From the NCBI RefSeq assembly GCF_002742645.2, contig NZ_CP033875.1:2768001-2832000 (forward strand): a stretch of DNA of 64,000 nt, in the 5' to 3' direction. This DNA is from Caulobacter sp. FWC26 (GTDB taxonomy: Bacteria; Pseudomonadota; Alphaproteobacteria; Caulobacterales; Caulobacteraceae). The notes beneath the pieces are model-generated. The model searched no databases, was not told the DNA's origin, and saw only the letters and a program-made list of their open reading frames with translations. The translations under genes and the position numbers were made by a program. This document shows, piece by piece, positions 1 to 7,376 of this stretch. Position 1 is the first letter of the stretch, and each line of letters begins with the position of its first letter.

Positions 1-2982
1 CGCCTTCTCCAGCGGCATGCCGGTGGCGAGGCGCTGTCGGATGGCGGTCATCATGACCAGGCCGTTCAGCACCGCCACGCCCGAGAGCGCGATGAAGCCG
101 ACGGCGGCCGAGACGGAGAACGGGATCCCGCGCAAGGCCAGGCCGAAGACGCCGCCGGCCAGGGCCAGCGGGATCGCCGAGAACACGGCCGCGGCCGGCG
201 CGATGCCGCCCAGGGCCATGTAGAGCAGGCCGAAGATCAGCAGGAAGCAGAGCGGGACCACGAGCGCCAGGCGGCCTTGGGCGGCCTTCAGATTCTCGTA
301 CTGACCACCCCAGACCAGCCAGGAGCCGGCCGGCAGCTTGACCTGCGCATCGACCTTCTGCTGGGCCTGCGTGACGAACGAGCCCAGGTCCGCGCCGCGA
401 ACATTCGACTGGACCACGACGCGACGCTTGCCGTTCTCGCGGCTGACCTGGTTGAGGCCTTCCGAATAGGAGAACTTGGCCACGTCGCGCAGAGGCACCG
501 AGGCGCGGGCGCCGCCCCCTGCCCGCTCAGGCAGCATGACCGGCAGGGCGCCGACGGCGTCCAGGTCGTTGCGGCTGGCGTCCGGCAAGCGGACCACCAC
601 GTCGAAGCGTCGGTCGCCCTGGAAGACCAGGCCGGCCTCGCGGCCGCCCATGGCCACGGCCAGGGTGTCGGCGACCTCCTCGACCGTCAGGCCGAGGCGA
701 CCGATGGCGTCGCGATCGAGCTGGACGTCCAGGGTCGGGAAGCCCGAGGTCTGCTCGACCTTGACGTCCGCCGCGCCCTTCACCGTCCGCAGGACCGTGG
801 CGATCTCTTCGGCGGTGCGGCTCATGGCGTCGAGATCGTCGCCATAAACCTTGATCGCCACGTCGCCGCGCACGCCGGCGATCAGCTCGTTGAAGCGCAT
901 CTGGATCGGCTGGCTGAACTCGTAGGCGTTGCCCGTCAGGCCTTCCAGCTTGTTCTCGATGCGGCCGATCAGCTCGGCTTTGGTCTCATTCTTATTGGGC
1001 CATTCGTCCTTGGGCTTGAGGATGATGAAGGCGTCCGAGGCATTGGGCGGCATGGGGTCGCTGGCGACCTCGGCCGTGCCGGTCTTGGAGTAGACGAAGG
1101 CCACTTCGGGGAAACCCGCCACGACGCGCTCGATCCGGCGCTGCATGCGCAGCGACTGCTCCAGCGAGGTCGACGGGATGCGCAGGGCCTGGACGGCCAT
1201 GTCCTTCTCGTCGAGCTGAGGCGTGAACTCCCGGCCCAGGAACCCGAAGGTCACGGCGGCCAGGACAAAGAGCGCCACCGCGCCGCCGATCACCGGCCAG
1301 GGCTTGGCCACGACCTTGTGCAGCAGCGGCTCATAGCGGGACTTGGTCCAGCGGACCGGCGCGACTTCCTTCTCGGCCACCTTGCCGTTGATCAACAGGG
1401 CGATCATGGCCGGGATGAAGGTCAGCGACAGCACGAAGGCGCCGGCCAGGGCCAGCATCACGGTGATGGCCATCGGCGAGAAGGTCTTGCCCTCCACGCC
1501 GGTGAAGGTCAGCAGTGGGGCGTAGACCAGGAGGATGATCGCCTGGCCATAGACGGTGGGCGAGATCATCTCGCGGGCGGCTTCGCGGGTTTCGCCCAGG
1601 CGCTCGGACAGCGTCAGGAGACGGCCCTCGTGGTGCTGGCGCTCGGCCAGGCGCCGCAAGGCGTTTTCGACGATGATCACGGCGCCGTCGACGATCAGAC
1701 CAAAGTCCAGCGCGCCCAGGCTCATCAGATTGCCCGAGACGCCCAGCTTGTTCATGCCGATGGCGGTCATCAGCATCGACAGCGGGATGACCAGGGCGGT
1801 GATCAGGGCGGCGCGGAAGTTCCCGAGCAGCAGGAACAGCACCACGATGACAAGCAGAGCGCCTTCGGTCAGGTTCTTTTCGACGGTCTTGATGGTCGCG
1901 CCGACCAGCTTGGAGCGGTCGTAGACCACCTGGACCTTCACGCCGACCGGCAGACTCTTGGCCACCTCGGTCAGCTTCTCGGCCGAGGCGCCCGCGACGG
2001 TGCGGCTGTTCTCGCCGGTCAGCATCAGCACGGTGCCGACAACGACCTCTTCGCCGTTCTCCGAAGCCGCACCGGTGCGCAGGGCGCCGCCGAGCTTGAC
2101 GGTGGCGACGTCACGCACGCGGATCGAGACACCTTCACGCGCCGCGACCGTGGCGTTGGCGATCTCGTCGACCGTGCGGACGCGGGCGTCGGCGCGAACG
2201 AGGAAGGCTTCCCCGCCCTTCTCGACGAAGTTGGCGCCGACGGCGAGGTTCGCCGCCTCCAGGGCTTTGGCCAGGTCGTTGAACGAGACGCCGACCGAGG
2301 CCATGCGGGTCGGATCGGGCTGGACGATGAACTGCTTTTCGAAGCCGCCGATGGAGTCGACACCGGCCACACCCGCGACCGAGCGCATCTGGGGCCGGAC
2401 GATCCAGTCCTGCACTTCGCGCAGGAACGCCGCCTGGGCCGTGGGATCGGAAAGCCGCTCCCCCGTCGAGGTCAGGTAGGACCCGTCGCTCTGCCAGCCG
2501 GGCGAACCTTCGGTGACCTTGGCGCCCTTGCCGCCCGGATGCTCGAAGGCCACGGTCCACATCAGGACCTCGCCCAGACCCGAGGAGATCGGGCCCATGG
2601 CCGGTTCGGCTCCGGCCGGCAGGCTTTGGCGCACCTGGGTCAGGCGCTCGGCCACCTGCTGGCGGGCGAAGTAGATGTCGGTCTTTTCCTTGAAGACGAT
2701 CGTCACCTGGGAAAAGCCGTTGCGCGAGATCGAGCGCGTGGACTCCAGGCCAGGGATGCCGGCCATGGCCGTCTCCACCGGGAAGGTGACGAGCTTTTCC
2801 ACCTCGGCCGGGGCCAGGGTTCCCGAGACGGTGTTGATCTGGACCTGCTTGTTGGTGATGTCGGGCACCGCGTCGATCGGCAGGCGCACGAGGTTGTAGA
2901 CGCCTAGGGCCGCGACCAGCGTGACCAGGGCGATGACGGCCCACCGGAAGCGGACCGAAAGGTCGAGGATACGGCCGATCAT
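1..2982 (-). CDS. czcA: CzcA-type heavy-metal RND efflux pump, 3' end outside window
   Basis: Inner-membrane proton-driven pump of the heavy-metal efflux (HME) RND family, which exports divalent cations such as Zn, Cd, Co or Ni through a periplasmic adaptor and an outer-membrane channel. The 994 visible codons begin MIGRILDLSVRFRW. The HME signature DFGLIVDGAVIIVE starts at residue 426 and supplies D426, D432 and E439 in the fourth transmembrane helix, the proton-relay residues known from CzcA. The start ATG overlaps the stop of the upstream gene by 4 bp (ATGA). The frame reads off the left edge at position 1 without a stop, probably lacking only the last few dozen residues. It is a close paralogue of the pump at 9871-13116. 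Metal specificity cannot be read from sequence; C. crescentus has one Cd/Zn system (czr) and one Ni/Co system (ncz) of this kind. Confidence 0.96.
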   Translation of the reverse strand, partial: MIGRILDLSVRFRWAVIALVTLVAALGVYNLVRLPIDAVPDITNKQVQINTVSGTLAPAEVEKLVTFPVETAMAGIPGLESTRSISRNGFSQVTIVFKEKTDIYFARQQVAERLTQVRQSLPAGAEPAMGPISSGLGEVLMWTVAFEHPGGKGAKVTEGSPGWQSDGSYLTSTGERLSDPTAQAAFLREVQDWIVRPQMRSVAGVAGVDSIGGFEKQFIVQPDPTRMASVGVSFNDLAKALEAANLAVGANFVEKGGEAFLVRADARVRTVDEIANATVAAREGVSIRVRDVATVKLGGALRTGAASENGEEVVVGTVLMLTGENSRTVAGASAEKLTEVAKSLPVGVKVQVVYDRSKLVGATIKTVEKNLTEGALLVIVVLFLLLGNFRAALITALVIPLSMLMTAIGMNKLGVSGNLMSLGALDFGLIVDGAVIIVENALRRLAERQHHEGRLLTLSERLGETREAAREMISPTVYGQAIILLVYAPLLTFTGVEGKTFSPMAITVMLALAGAFVLSLTFIPAMIALLINGKVAEKEVAPVRWTKSRYEPLLHKVVAKPWPVIGGAVALFVLAAVTFGFLGREFTPQLDEKDMAVQALRIPSTSLEQSLRMQRRIERVVAGFPEVAFVYSKTGTAEVASDPMPPNASDAFIILKPKDEWPNKNETKAELIGRIENKLEGLTGNAYEFSQPIQMRFNELIAGVRGDVAIKVYGDDLDAMSRTAEEIATVLRTVKGAADVKVEQTSGFPTLDVQLDRDAIGRLGLTVEEVADTLAVAMGGREAGLVFQGDRRFDVVVRLPDASRNDLDAVGALPVMLPERAGGGARASVPLRDVAKFSYSEGLNQVSRENGKRRVVVQSNVRGADLGSFVTQAQQKVDAQVKLPAGSWLVWGGQYENLKAAQGRLALVVPLCFLLIFGLLYMALGGIAPAAAVFSAIPLALAGGVFGLALRGIPFSVSAAVGFIALSGVAVLNGLVMMTAIRQRLATGMPLEKA

Positions 2983-3398
2983 CGGGCCACCTCGCCGGTT
3001 TCCATGGCGTGGGGCTTGTCCTGATAGCGGACTTCCAGCTTGGTCACCGAGGCCAGCTGAAGCAGCGGAAAGGTCGCTTCAAAGCGAGCCGGCTCCCGGT
3101 CGGTGCGCTGGGGGCTGAGCGCCGCCAGGCGCGTGGGGACGGTGATCGCCCAGTGCCCGTCGGGATCGAAGGCGCTGACGTCGAGGTGGGCGGTGACCGG
3201 CGGCAGGCTGCGGCCTGGCGCGCGTCGGACCAGGCCCGACACGCGCAGGCCGTTGCCGGTATCGCGCGCCGAGGCGGTGATGATCTCGACGGTGCGGCCG
3301 CCGACACGGTCGATCGTCACCGCATCCTTGGCTTGGGCCGTTGAGGTGGTGAGCGAAGCGACCAGGGCGGCCGCGGCGAGGATGAGCTTAGTCTTCAT
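2979..3398 (-). CDS. small secreted protein of czc operon 1, unknown function
   Basis: A 139-residue protein with a clear N-terminal signal peptide (MKTKLILAAAALVASLTTSTAQA) and no membrane segment afterwards, so probably periplasmic. It sits between the adaptor and pump genes, overlapping the adaptor stop by 11 bp and the pump start by 4 bp, which indicates strict co-translation. No domain is recognised. The mature part appears distantly related to the secreted 150-residue protein at 6784-7236: both have a G-x-G-x-R-x-x-G core followed by R residues and a D-x-DGH motif. It may be an accessory periplasmic protein of the metal exporter, but that is inferred only from position. Confidence 0.8.
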   Translation of the reverse strand: MKTKLILAAAALVASLTTSTAQAKDAVTIDRVGGRTVEIITASARDTGNGLRVSGLVRRAPGRSLPPVTAHLDVSAFDPDGHWAITVPTRLAALSPQRTDREPARFEATFPLLQLASVTKLEVRYQDKPHAMETGEVAR

Positions 3399-4566
3399 GG
3401 CTCGCCTCCCCCTTGCCGAGTTCAGCCTTCAGCAGGAAAGCGCCCTTGCCGGCGATCTGCTCGCCGGTGCGCACGCCCGAGAGGATCTCGACCTGGCCGC
3501 CGCCACGGCGACCGACCCGGACCGGGCGCGGCTCGAAGCCGTTCTTGGTGCGCACGAAGACGACCTCGGCGCCATTGACGGTCTGGACGGCCTCGTCTGG
3601 TGCGGAGATGCGGCCGCTGACGCTGGCGGCGGCGCCGCGCGGGGTGATGCGCGCGCGCAGCGCCTGGCCGGGGGTCAGCATCGGGGCTTCGCCACTGACG
3701 GCCAGTACGGCGGTAGCCGAACGGTTCTCGGCGTCCAGCGCCGGGGTGATGCTGCGCACGGTGGCGTTCACCGAACCGCTTGCGGTCTCGACCACGGCCG
3801 CGTCGCCGGGCTTGACGCGCTGGGCGTCGGCGACCGGGAGCGCGGCCTGGATCTCGATGCGGCCCGGATCGGCGACCCGGAAGAGTTCGGAGCCGGCGGC
3901 GACATAGGCGCCGAGGGTGGCGGTGGCGGCGGTGATCCGGCCCGAAATCGGGCTGGTCACGGCCAGGGTGCGGCCATTGCCGCTGACGCCAGCGGCGGCG
4001 CTGGCGCCGCTCGCGCGCCGCAGCTCGGACTCGGCGATGGCGGCCTCGCGCTGGGCGGCTTCCAGGTCCTGGCGAGCGGTGATCTTGGCCTCGAACAGGC
4101 GCTGCTCACGGACCAGGGCCTGGCGGGCGGCGGCGGCCTTGGCGGCCGCGGCGCTCCGGTCGGCGCTGATGGCGGCGGCGTCGCGGCTCTCGATGGCGGC
4201 GATCACCTCGCCGGCGGCGACGGGGTCGCCCAGGCGCTTGTTGATACGAACGATGGCCCCGTCGGCGCGAGCCGCCAGGATCGCCGCGCCATTGGGCGTG
4301 GCCACCACCGTGGCCTGGGCCGGAACGGCCGCATCGAGCCCGCCGCCGGCCAGGGTCACCAGCTGGATGCCGTCGGCGGCGATGCGCTCGGCGGTCATCG
4401 CGACATGGGGCTTTTCGCCGGCGTGATCTTCCTTGGCCTCGGCGGCCGGGGCGTCCTTGGCGGGCGAGGACAGCATGGTCTTGCCGATCAGCACGCCGGC
4501 GCCGGCGGCCAGGACGGCGCTGACCGCCACGGCCGTCAGCAGGGTCTTTCTATCGTTGGACTTCAT
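3388..4566 (-). CDS. czcB: CzcB-type periplasmic adaptor (membrane fusion protein)
   Basis: A 392-residue HlyD/RND adaptor that links the inner-membrane pump to the outer-membrane factor and may hand metal to it. One N-terminal membrane anchor (about residues 10-30) is followed by a spacer with the sequence EDHAGEKPH, a potential weak metal site. Then come a lipoyl-like half motif (ADGAIVRINKRLGDPVAAGE), a helical hairpin rich in Ala, Arg and Glu, the second lipoyl half (TSPISGRITAATATLGAYV) and beta-barrel and membrane-proximal domains ending in LLKAELGKGEASHED. It follows czcC by 11 bp and precedes the 139-residue gene with an 11-bp overlap. It is paralogous to 13148-14317. Confidence 0.95.
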   Translation of the reverse strand: MKSNDRKTLLTAVAVSAVLAAGAGVLIGKTMLSSPAKDAPAAEAKEDHAGEKPHVAMTAERIAADGIQLVTLAGGGLDAAVPAQATVVATPNGAAILAARADGAIVRINKRLGDPVAAGEVIAAIESRDAAAISADRSAAAAKAAAARQALVREQRLFEAKITARQDLEAAQREAAIAESELRRASGASAAAGVSGNGRTLAVTSPISGRITAATATLGAYVAAGSELFRVADPGRIEIQAALPVADAQRVKPGDAAVVETASGSVNATVRSITPALDAENRSATAVLAVSGEAPMLTPGQALRARITPRGAAASVSGRISAPDEAVQTVNGAEVVFVRTKNGFEPRPVRVGRRGGGQVEILSGVRTGEQIAGKGAFLLKAELGKGEASHED

Positions 4567-4577
4567 GGTGAGCTTTC

Positions 4578-5810
4578 CTATTGCGCGGCGGCGCGTTCGA
4601 GCGCGGCCAGCGCCTTGGCGCGTTCGAGGCGCGCGGCGATGAGTTCGGTGCGGGCGGTCGTCAGGGCGCCTTGCGCGTCGAGGACTTCGAGCAGCGAGAA
4701 CTTCCCCGCCTCGAAGCCACCGCGCGCCAGATCGACGGCGGTTTGGGCCTGCGGGACGATCTTGCTGTCGAGCACTTCCAGCCGGGCATTGGCCGCGCGC
4801 AGCGAGGCTTCGCCGTCACGCACCGCCCGGACCGAGCGAGCCAGCGCCAGGCGCTCACGCGCCTCGGCGGCGGTCGCGTCGGCGCGAGCGGCCGCGACCG
4901 TGCCCTGGTTGCGATTGGAGATCGGGATCGGGGCCGTGAAGCCGACGATCATCGCCGAGTCGCCGGTCTGCTCGAACCGCCGCACGCCGGCCTGAACCGT
5001 CAGGTCCGGGCGGCCGGCGGCGCGCTCGCGATCGATGACGGCGCGGGCCGTTTCGAGGTCCGCGCGCGCCTGGCGCACGTCCAGGGTCTCGCTGGGATCG
5101 ATCGTGGTCTGGGGGGGCGCGGCCGGGTCCTGACCGCGCACAAGCTCGATCGTCTCGCCCGCGTCGCCCCAGAGGGTGACGAGCGCGCGCCGGGCGGCCA
5201 GCGCCTCGGCTTCGGCGGCGATCACCGCAGCGGCCGCTTCGCGGCTGGCGGCTTCGGCGCGCAAGGCCCGCAGCGGCGGCTCGCGTCCGGCCTCGACCAG
5301 GGTGCCGGCGACCTTGGACAGCCCCTCGGCGCGGGCGGCGGTTTCACGCGCCAGGACCAGGCGATCCTGGGCGGCCAACGCCTCCGCGTAACGGACCCGA
5401 ACTTCCTGGGTCAGGTCGGCCTTGGCGATGGTGAAGCCGATACGGGCGGCATCGACTTCGGCATTGGCGGCGGCGGCGCGGGTGCGGCGCTTGCCGCCCA
5501 GCTCCAGGCGCTGGCTAATCGTGGCGGTGGTTTCGGCGGCGCCGAACCGGCCATAGGGGCCCGAGCCGGCGAAGTTCTCCGATTGGAGGCCGGCTTCGGG
5601 GTTGGGCATCAGGCCAGCCTGGCGCGCGCGGCCTTCCGCCGCCTTCACCGAAGCTTCGGCGGCCGTGACAAGCGGTGACTGGGTCTGGGCGCGCGAAATG
5701 GCGGCGTCCAGGGTGAGCGGCTCGGCAGCGGCGCGCGAGAACGCGCCGACACCGGCGAGCGCCAGAACCGCGCCGAGAACGGCAGCGGGCCGGGCATAAC
5801 GGGAATGCAT
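4578..5810 (-). CDS. czcC: CzcC-type outer-membrane channel (TolC family)
   Basis: A 410-residue outer-membrane efflux protein with an N-terminal signal sequence of about 29 residues. Two repeated coiled-coil OEP domains follow; the conserved stretch NPEAGLQSENFAG and the GGKRRTRA segment are typical of CzcC proteins. It is the exit duct for the exporter encoded by the following adaptor and pump genes. The start gives a normal signal peptide and has a purine-rich GGGACC-type site just upstream. It is paralogous to 14314-15576. Confidence 0.94.
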   Translation of the reverse strand: MHSRYARPAAVLGAVLALAGVGAFSRAAAEPLTLDAAISRAQTQSPLVTAAEASVKAAEGRARQAGLMPNPEAGLQSENFAGSGPYGRFGAAETTATISQRLELGGKRRTRAAAANAEVDAARIGFTIAKADLTQEVRVRYAEALAAQDRLVLARETAARAEGLSKVAGTLVEAGREPPLRALRAEAASREAAAAVIAAEAEALAARRALVTLWGDAGETIELVRGQDPAAPPQTTIDPSETLDVRQARADLETARAVIDRERAAGRPDLTVQAGVRRFEQTGDSAMIVGFTAPIPISNRNQGTVAAARADATAAEARERLALARSVRAVRDGEASLRAANARLEVLDSKIVPQAQTAVDLARGGFEAGKFSLLEVLDAQGALTTARTELIAARLERAKALAALERAAAQ

Positions 5811-5869
5811 GGGAGGTCCCTGTGTGAGAACTGACGATGGCGATTACGCGCGCGAAGGCGCGGCCAGGG

Positions 5870-6238
5870 TCAGGCTCGAGGGGGCTCGTTGGGGCCGTCA
5901 GGCATGCGCGAGGGCGGCATGTTGAGGGCCGAGGCGACCAACCGGATACGGTCGGCGGACACGACGTGCTGCGCCCCAACGACCGGGTTCATCAGCTGAG
6001 GCACATGGTGGCAGTGACCGCCCGGTTCGCCGCCTTTGGCGTCCGAGGCGTCCGCCGCGTCCTGGTCGTCGATCTGGGTGAAGCTCGCGGCTTCAGCCGC
6101 GGCGCCATGCTCGGCGGTCACCGACGTCTCCGGCGGACAGACGTCCAACCGGAACGACGGCGCGGCGACGGCGAGCACCAGCAGGCACGCGAAAAGCGCT
6201 CCCGTCCAAGTCTTCAGCCATGTCGGCACGTCGAACAT
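5870..6238 (-). CDS. leader protein of czc operon 1 with a His/Cys motif
   Basis: A 122-residue protein with an N-terminal hydrophobic segment (about residues 8-28, TGALFACLLVLAVAAPSF) and a GGHCHHVP cluster near residue 73 that could bind a metal. It is first in the operon ahead of czcC (59-bp gap). An equivalent protein, with a CTGHCSAH cluster, leads the second czc operon at 15638-16075, so the pair looks like a fast-diverging family of metal-binding or metal-sensing accessory proteins. No named family is recognised. A conserved promoter-proximal element lies 33 bp upstream of the start. Confidence 0.75.
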   Translation of the reverse strand: MFDVPTWLKTWTGALFACLLVLAVAAPSFRLDVCPPETSVTAEHGAAAEAASFTQIDDQDAADASDAKGGEPGGHCHHVPQLMNPVVGAQHVVSADRIRLVASALNMPPSRMPDGPNEPPRA

Positions 6239-6270
6239 AAAAGGGCCTATAGCGTCCGTGTTGCGTCGAG

Positions 6271-6283
6271 GAAATACGTTACA
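6271..6283 (-). promoter_or_regulatory. conserved element upstream of czc operon 1
   Basis: The plus-strand sequence GAAATACGTTACA lies 33 bp upstream of the first ATG. The second czc operon has GAAATGCGTTATA at 16109-16121, 34 bp upstream of its own first gene. Eleven of 13 bases match at almost the same distance, while the surrounding bases do not align. It may be a promoter core or the operator of a shared metal-responsive regulator. Confidence 0.45.
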
Positions 6284-6322
6284 AGATACACTTGGCGTGG
6301 CGCATCAGCGCAGCCGCAAGGG

Positions 6323-6787
6323 TCAGATCCGGGTCCGCGGACGTGACCGGGTCACTGCACGCAAAGGCGTGCTGGTGGTGATATATTTCGCGAGAGCTTC
6401 CAGCCGGAAGTTGTAGATTCTAACCAACTTTTCGTGCTCAGCCTTAAACTTGAACTGCAAGGCCGCCAAACCGGTGATCTCGTTGGTGTGGCGAAGCAAG
6501 GTGCCGCGCGCACTCGGTTCGAGCCGGAAGTATTCGTACGATCGCGCGAAGAACGGCCCCGACTGGAACGCGACTTCCTCGGCCGGCGCCATGCCGATCA
6601 CCTTGGCCCTGAACCGCAGCCGCTTCTCCGGGTTCGAACCGATGCGGATATAGACCCTAGCGCCCTGCACCGGCACGCCTTCGATCTCCCAGTGCGGGTG
6701 CCAGCGCGGATAGGCGCCAAACTCCGTCAAGGTTCGCCAGACCTTGGTCGGGGGCGCGGCGATATCGATCTCTGATTCTATGATCAT
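6323..6787 (-). CDS. SRPBCC (START-like) family protein
   Basis: A 154-residue protein beginning MIIESEIDIAAPPTKVW, the usual opening strand of the polyketide cyclase/dehydrase-like SRPBCC fold, with the FGAYPRWHP segment typical of the family. These proteins bind small hydrophobic ligands; no catalytic role can be assigned. The chosen ATG overlaps the stop of the upstream gene by 4 bp and removes a 57-residue non-homologous extension of the open frame. It is the last gene of the coupled run DUF190, ATPase, 47-residue protein, secreted protein, SRPBCC. Its presence in a metal locus is unexplained. Confidence 0.85.
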   Translation of the reverse strand: MIIESEIDIAAPPTKVWRTLTEFGAYPRWHPHWEIEGVPVQGARVYIRIGSNPEKRLRFRAKVIGMAPAEEVAFQSGPFFARSYEYFRLEPSARGTLLRHTNEITGLAALQFKFKAEHEKLVRIYNFRLEALAKYITTSTPLRAVTRSRPRTRI

Positions 6788-7236
6788 GGGCGGCCTTTCG
6801 TCGCCTTGTCGCCCGCGCCCGATGGGGCCACGACGGGCTCCGGGCACGGGCGGTTCGTGGAAAGCAAGCAGACACGGAACAGCTCGCCGTCTATCGGCGG
6901 ACTGGCCGTGGGCAAGTCGAAGAACGTGCAGTGGCGCTCGCGCCCGCGCAGATCCCAAAGGACCTTCGACGCGGTGCTCAGGATGTGGCCGTCGCGATCG
7001 AGGCGATCGGCTCGCACGAAGCGCGGCGCGGGACCGGCGGTGCGTCGGCAGACCGCGCCGTGGAAGCGCACGCCCTGGCCCTCGGCGACGGCGCGGACCG
7101 AGTCCAGCACAAAGCCGCGCGGGGTCGAAAGCGCGATCGGCTTGTCGATGGTGTCGGCCAGGGCCGAGCCGGCGATCGATGCGCCAATCATGGCCAGGCC
7201 AAGCGCCATGGCCGGGACGGATCGATGCCCGATCAT
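6784..7236 (-). CDS. small secreted protein, paralogous to the one in czc operon 1
   Basis: A 150-residue protein with a signal peptide (about residues 1-27, ending GSALA). The mature part has Cys residues at CRRTAG, HCTF, FRVCLL and RPCPEP, so disulfides or metal ligation are possible. It resembles the 139-residue protein at 2979-3398 in the segment spanning GVRFHGAVCRR and DRDGH. Start and stop each overlap the neighbouring genes by 4 bp. Function is unknown; context suggests a periplasmic accessory of metal export. Confidence 0.75.
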   Translation of the reverse strand: MIGHRSVPAMALGLAMIGASIAGSALADTIDKPIALSTPRGFVLDSVRAVAEGQGVRFHGAVCRRTAGPAPRFVRADRLDRDGHILSTASKVLWDLRGRERHCTFFDLPTASPPIDGELFRVCLLSTNRPCPEPVVAPSGAGDKATKGRP

Positions 7237-7376
7237 GGCCGATGCCCCATGCCGATCACCGCCACGGCGATGGTTGCGGCGAGAAACACCATCGCGGCCA
7301 CCAGGGCGAATAGGGCGCGGCGGGCCGAACGGCGGGCCCAGGCCGCGGCCTCGTCGTGGGATTCAGGGACGCTCAT
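7233..7376 (-). CDS. 47-residue single-pass membrane microprotein
   Basis: A short frame reading MSVPESHDEAAAWARRSARR, then a hydrophobic stretch of about 20 residues (ALFALVAAMVFLAATIAVAV) and the end IGMGHRP. It was found because the ATPase stop and the next ATG left a gap of exactly this size: its ATG overlaps the ATPase stop by 4 bp and its TGA overlaps the next ATG by 4 bp. The Arg-rich N-terminus before the helix predicts a cytoplasmic N-terminus. Such microproteins can act as small subunits of P-type ATPases, but that role is inferred only from coupling. Confidence 0.75.
   Translation of the reverse strand: MSVPESHDEAAAWARRSARRALFALVAAMVFLAATIAVAVIGMGHRP

Noticed and set aside
277..2907. 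Long 876-codon plus-strand open frame
   Set aside because: It is the antisense shadow of the czcA pump, caused by high GC; its translation is rich in Asp, Gly, His and Arg and has no family resemblance.
3103..4995. Long plus-strand frame over czcB and czcC
   Set aside because: Antisense shadow; low-complexity Gly/Ala-rich translation, while the minus strand has clear adaptor and channel proteins.
6787..6958. 57-codon N-terminal extension of the SRPBCC protein
   Set aside because: Arg-rich shadow of the neighbouring secreted-protein gene; the internal ATG with 4-bp overlap fits the family start.
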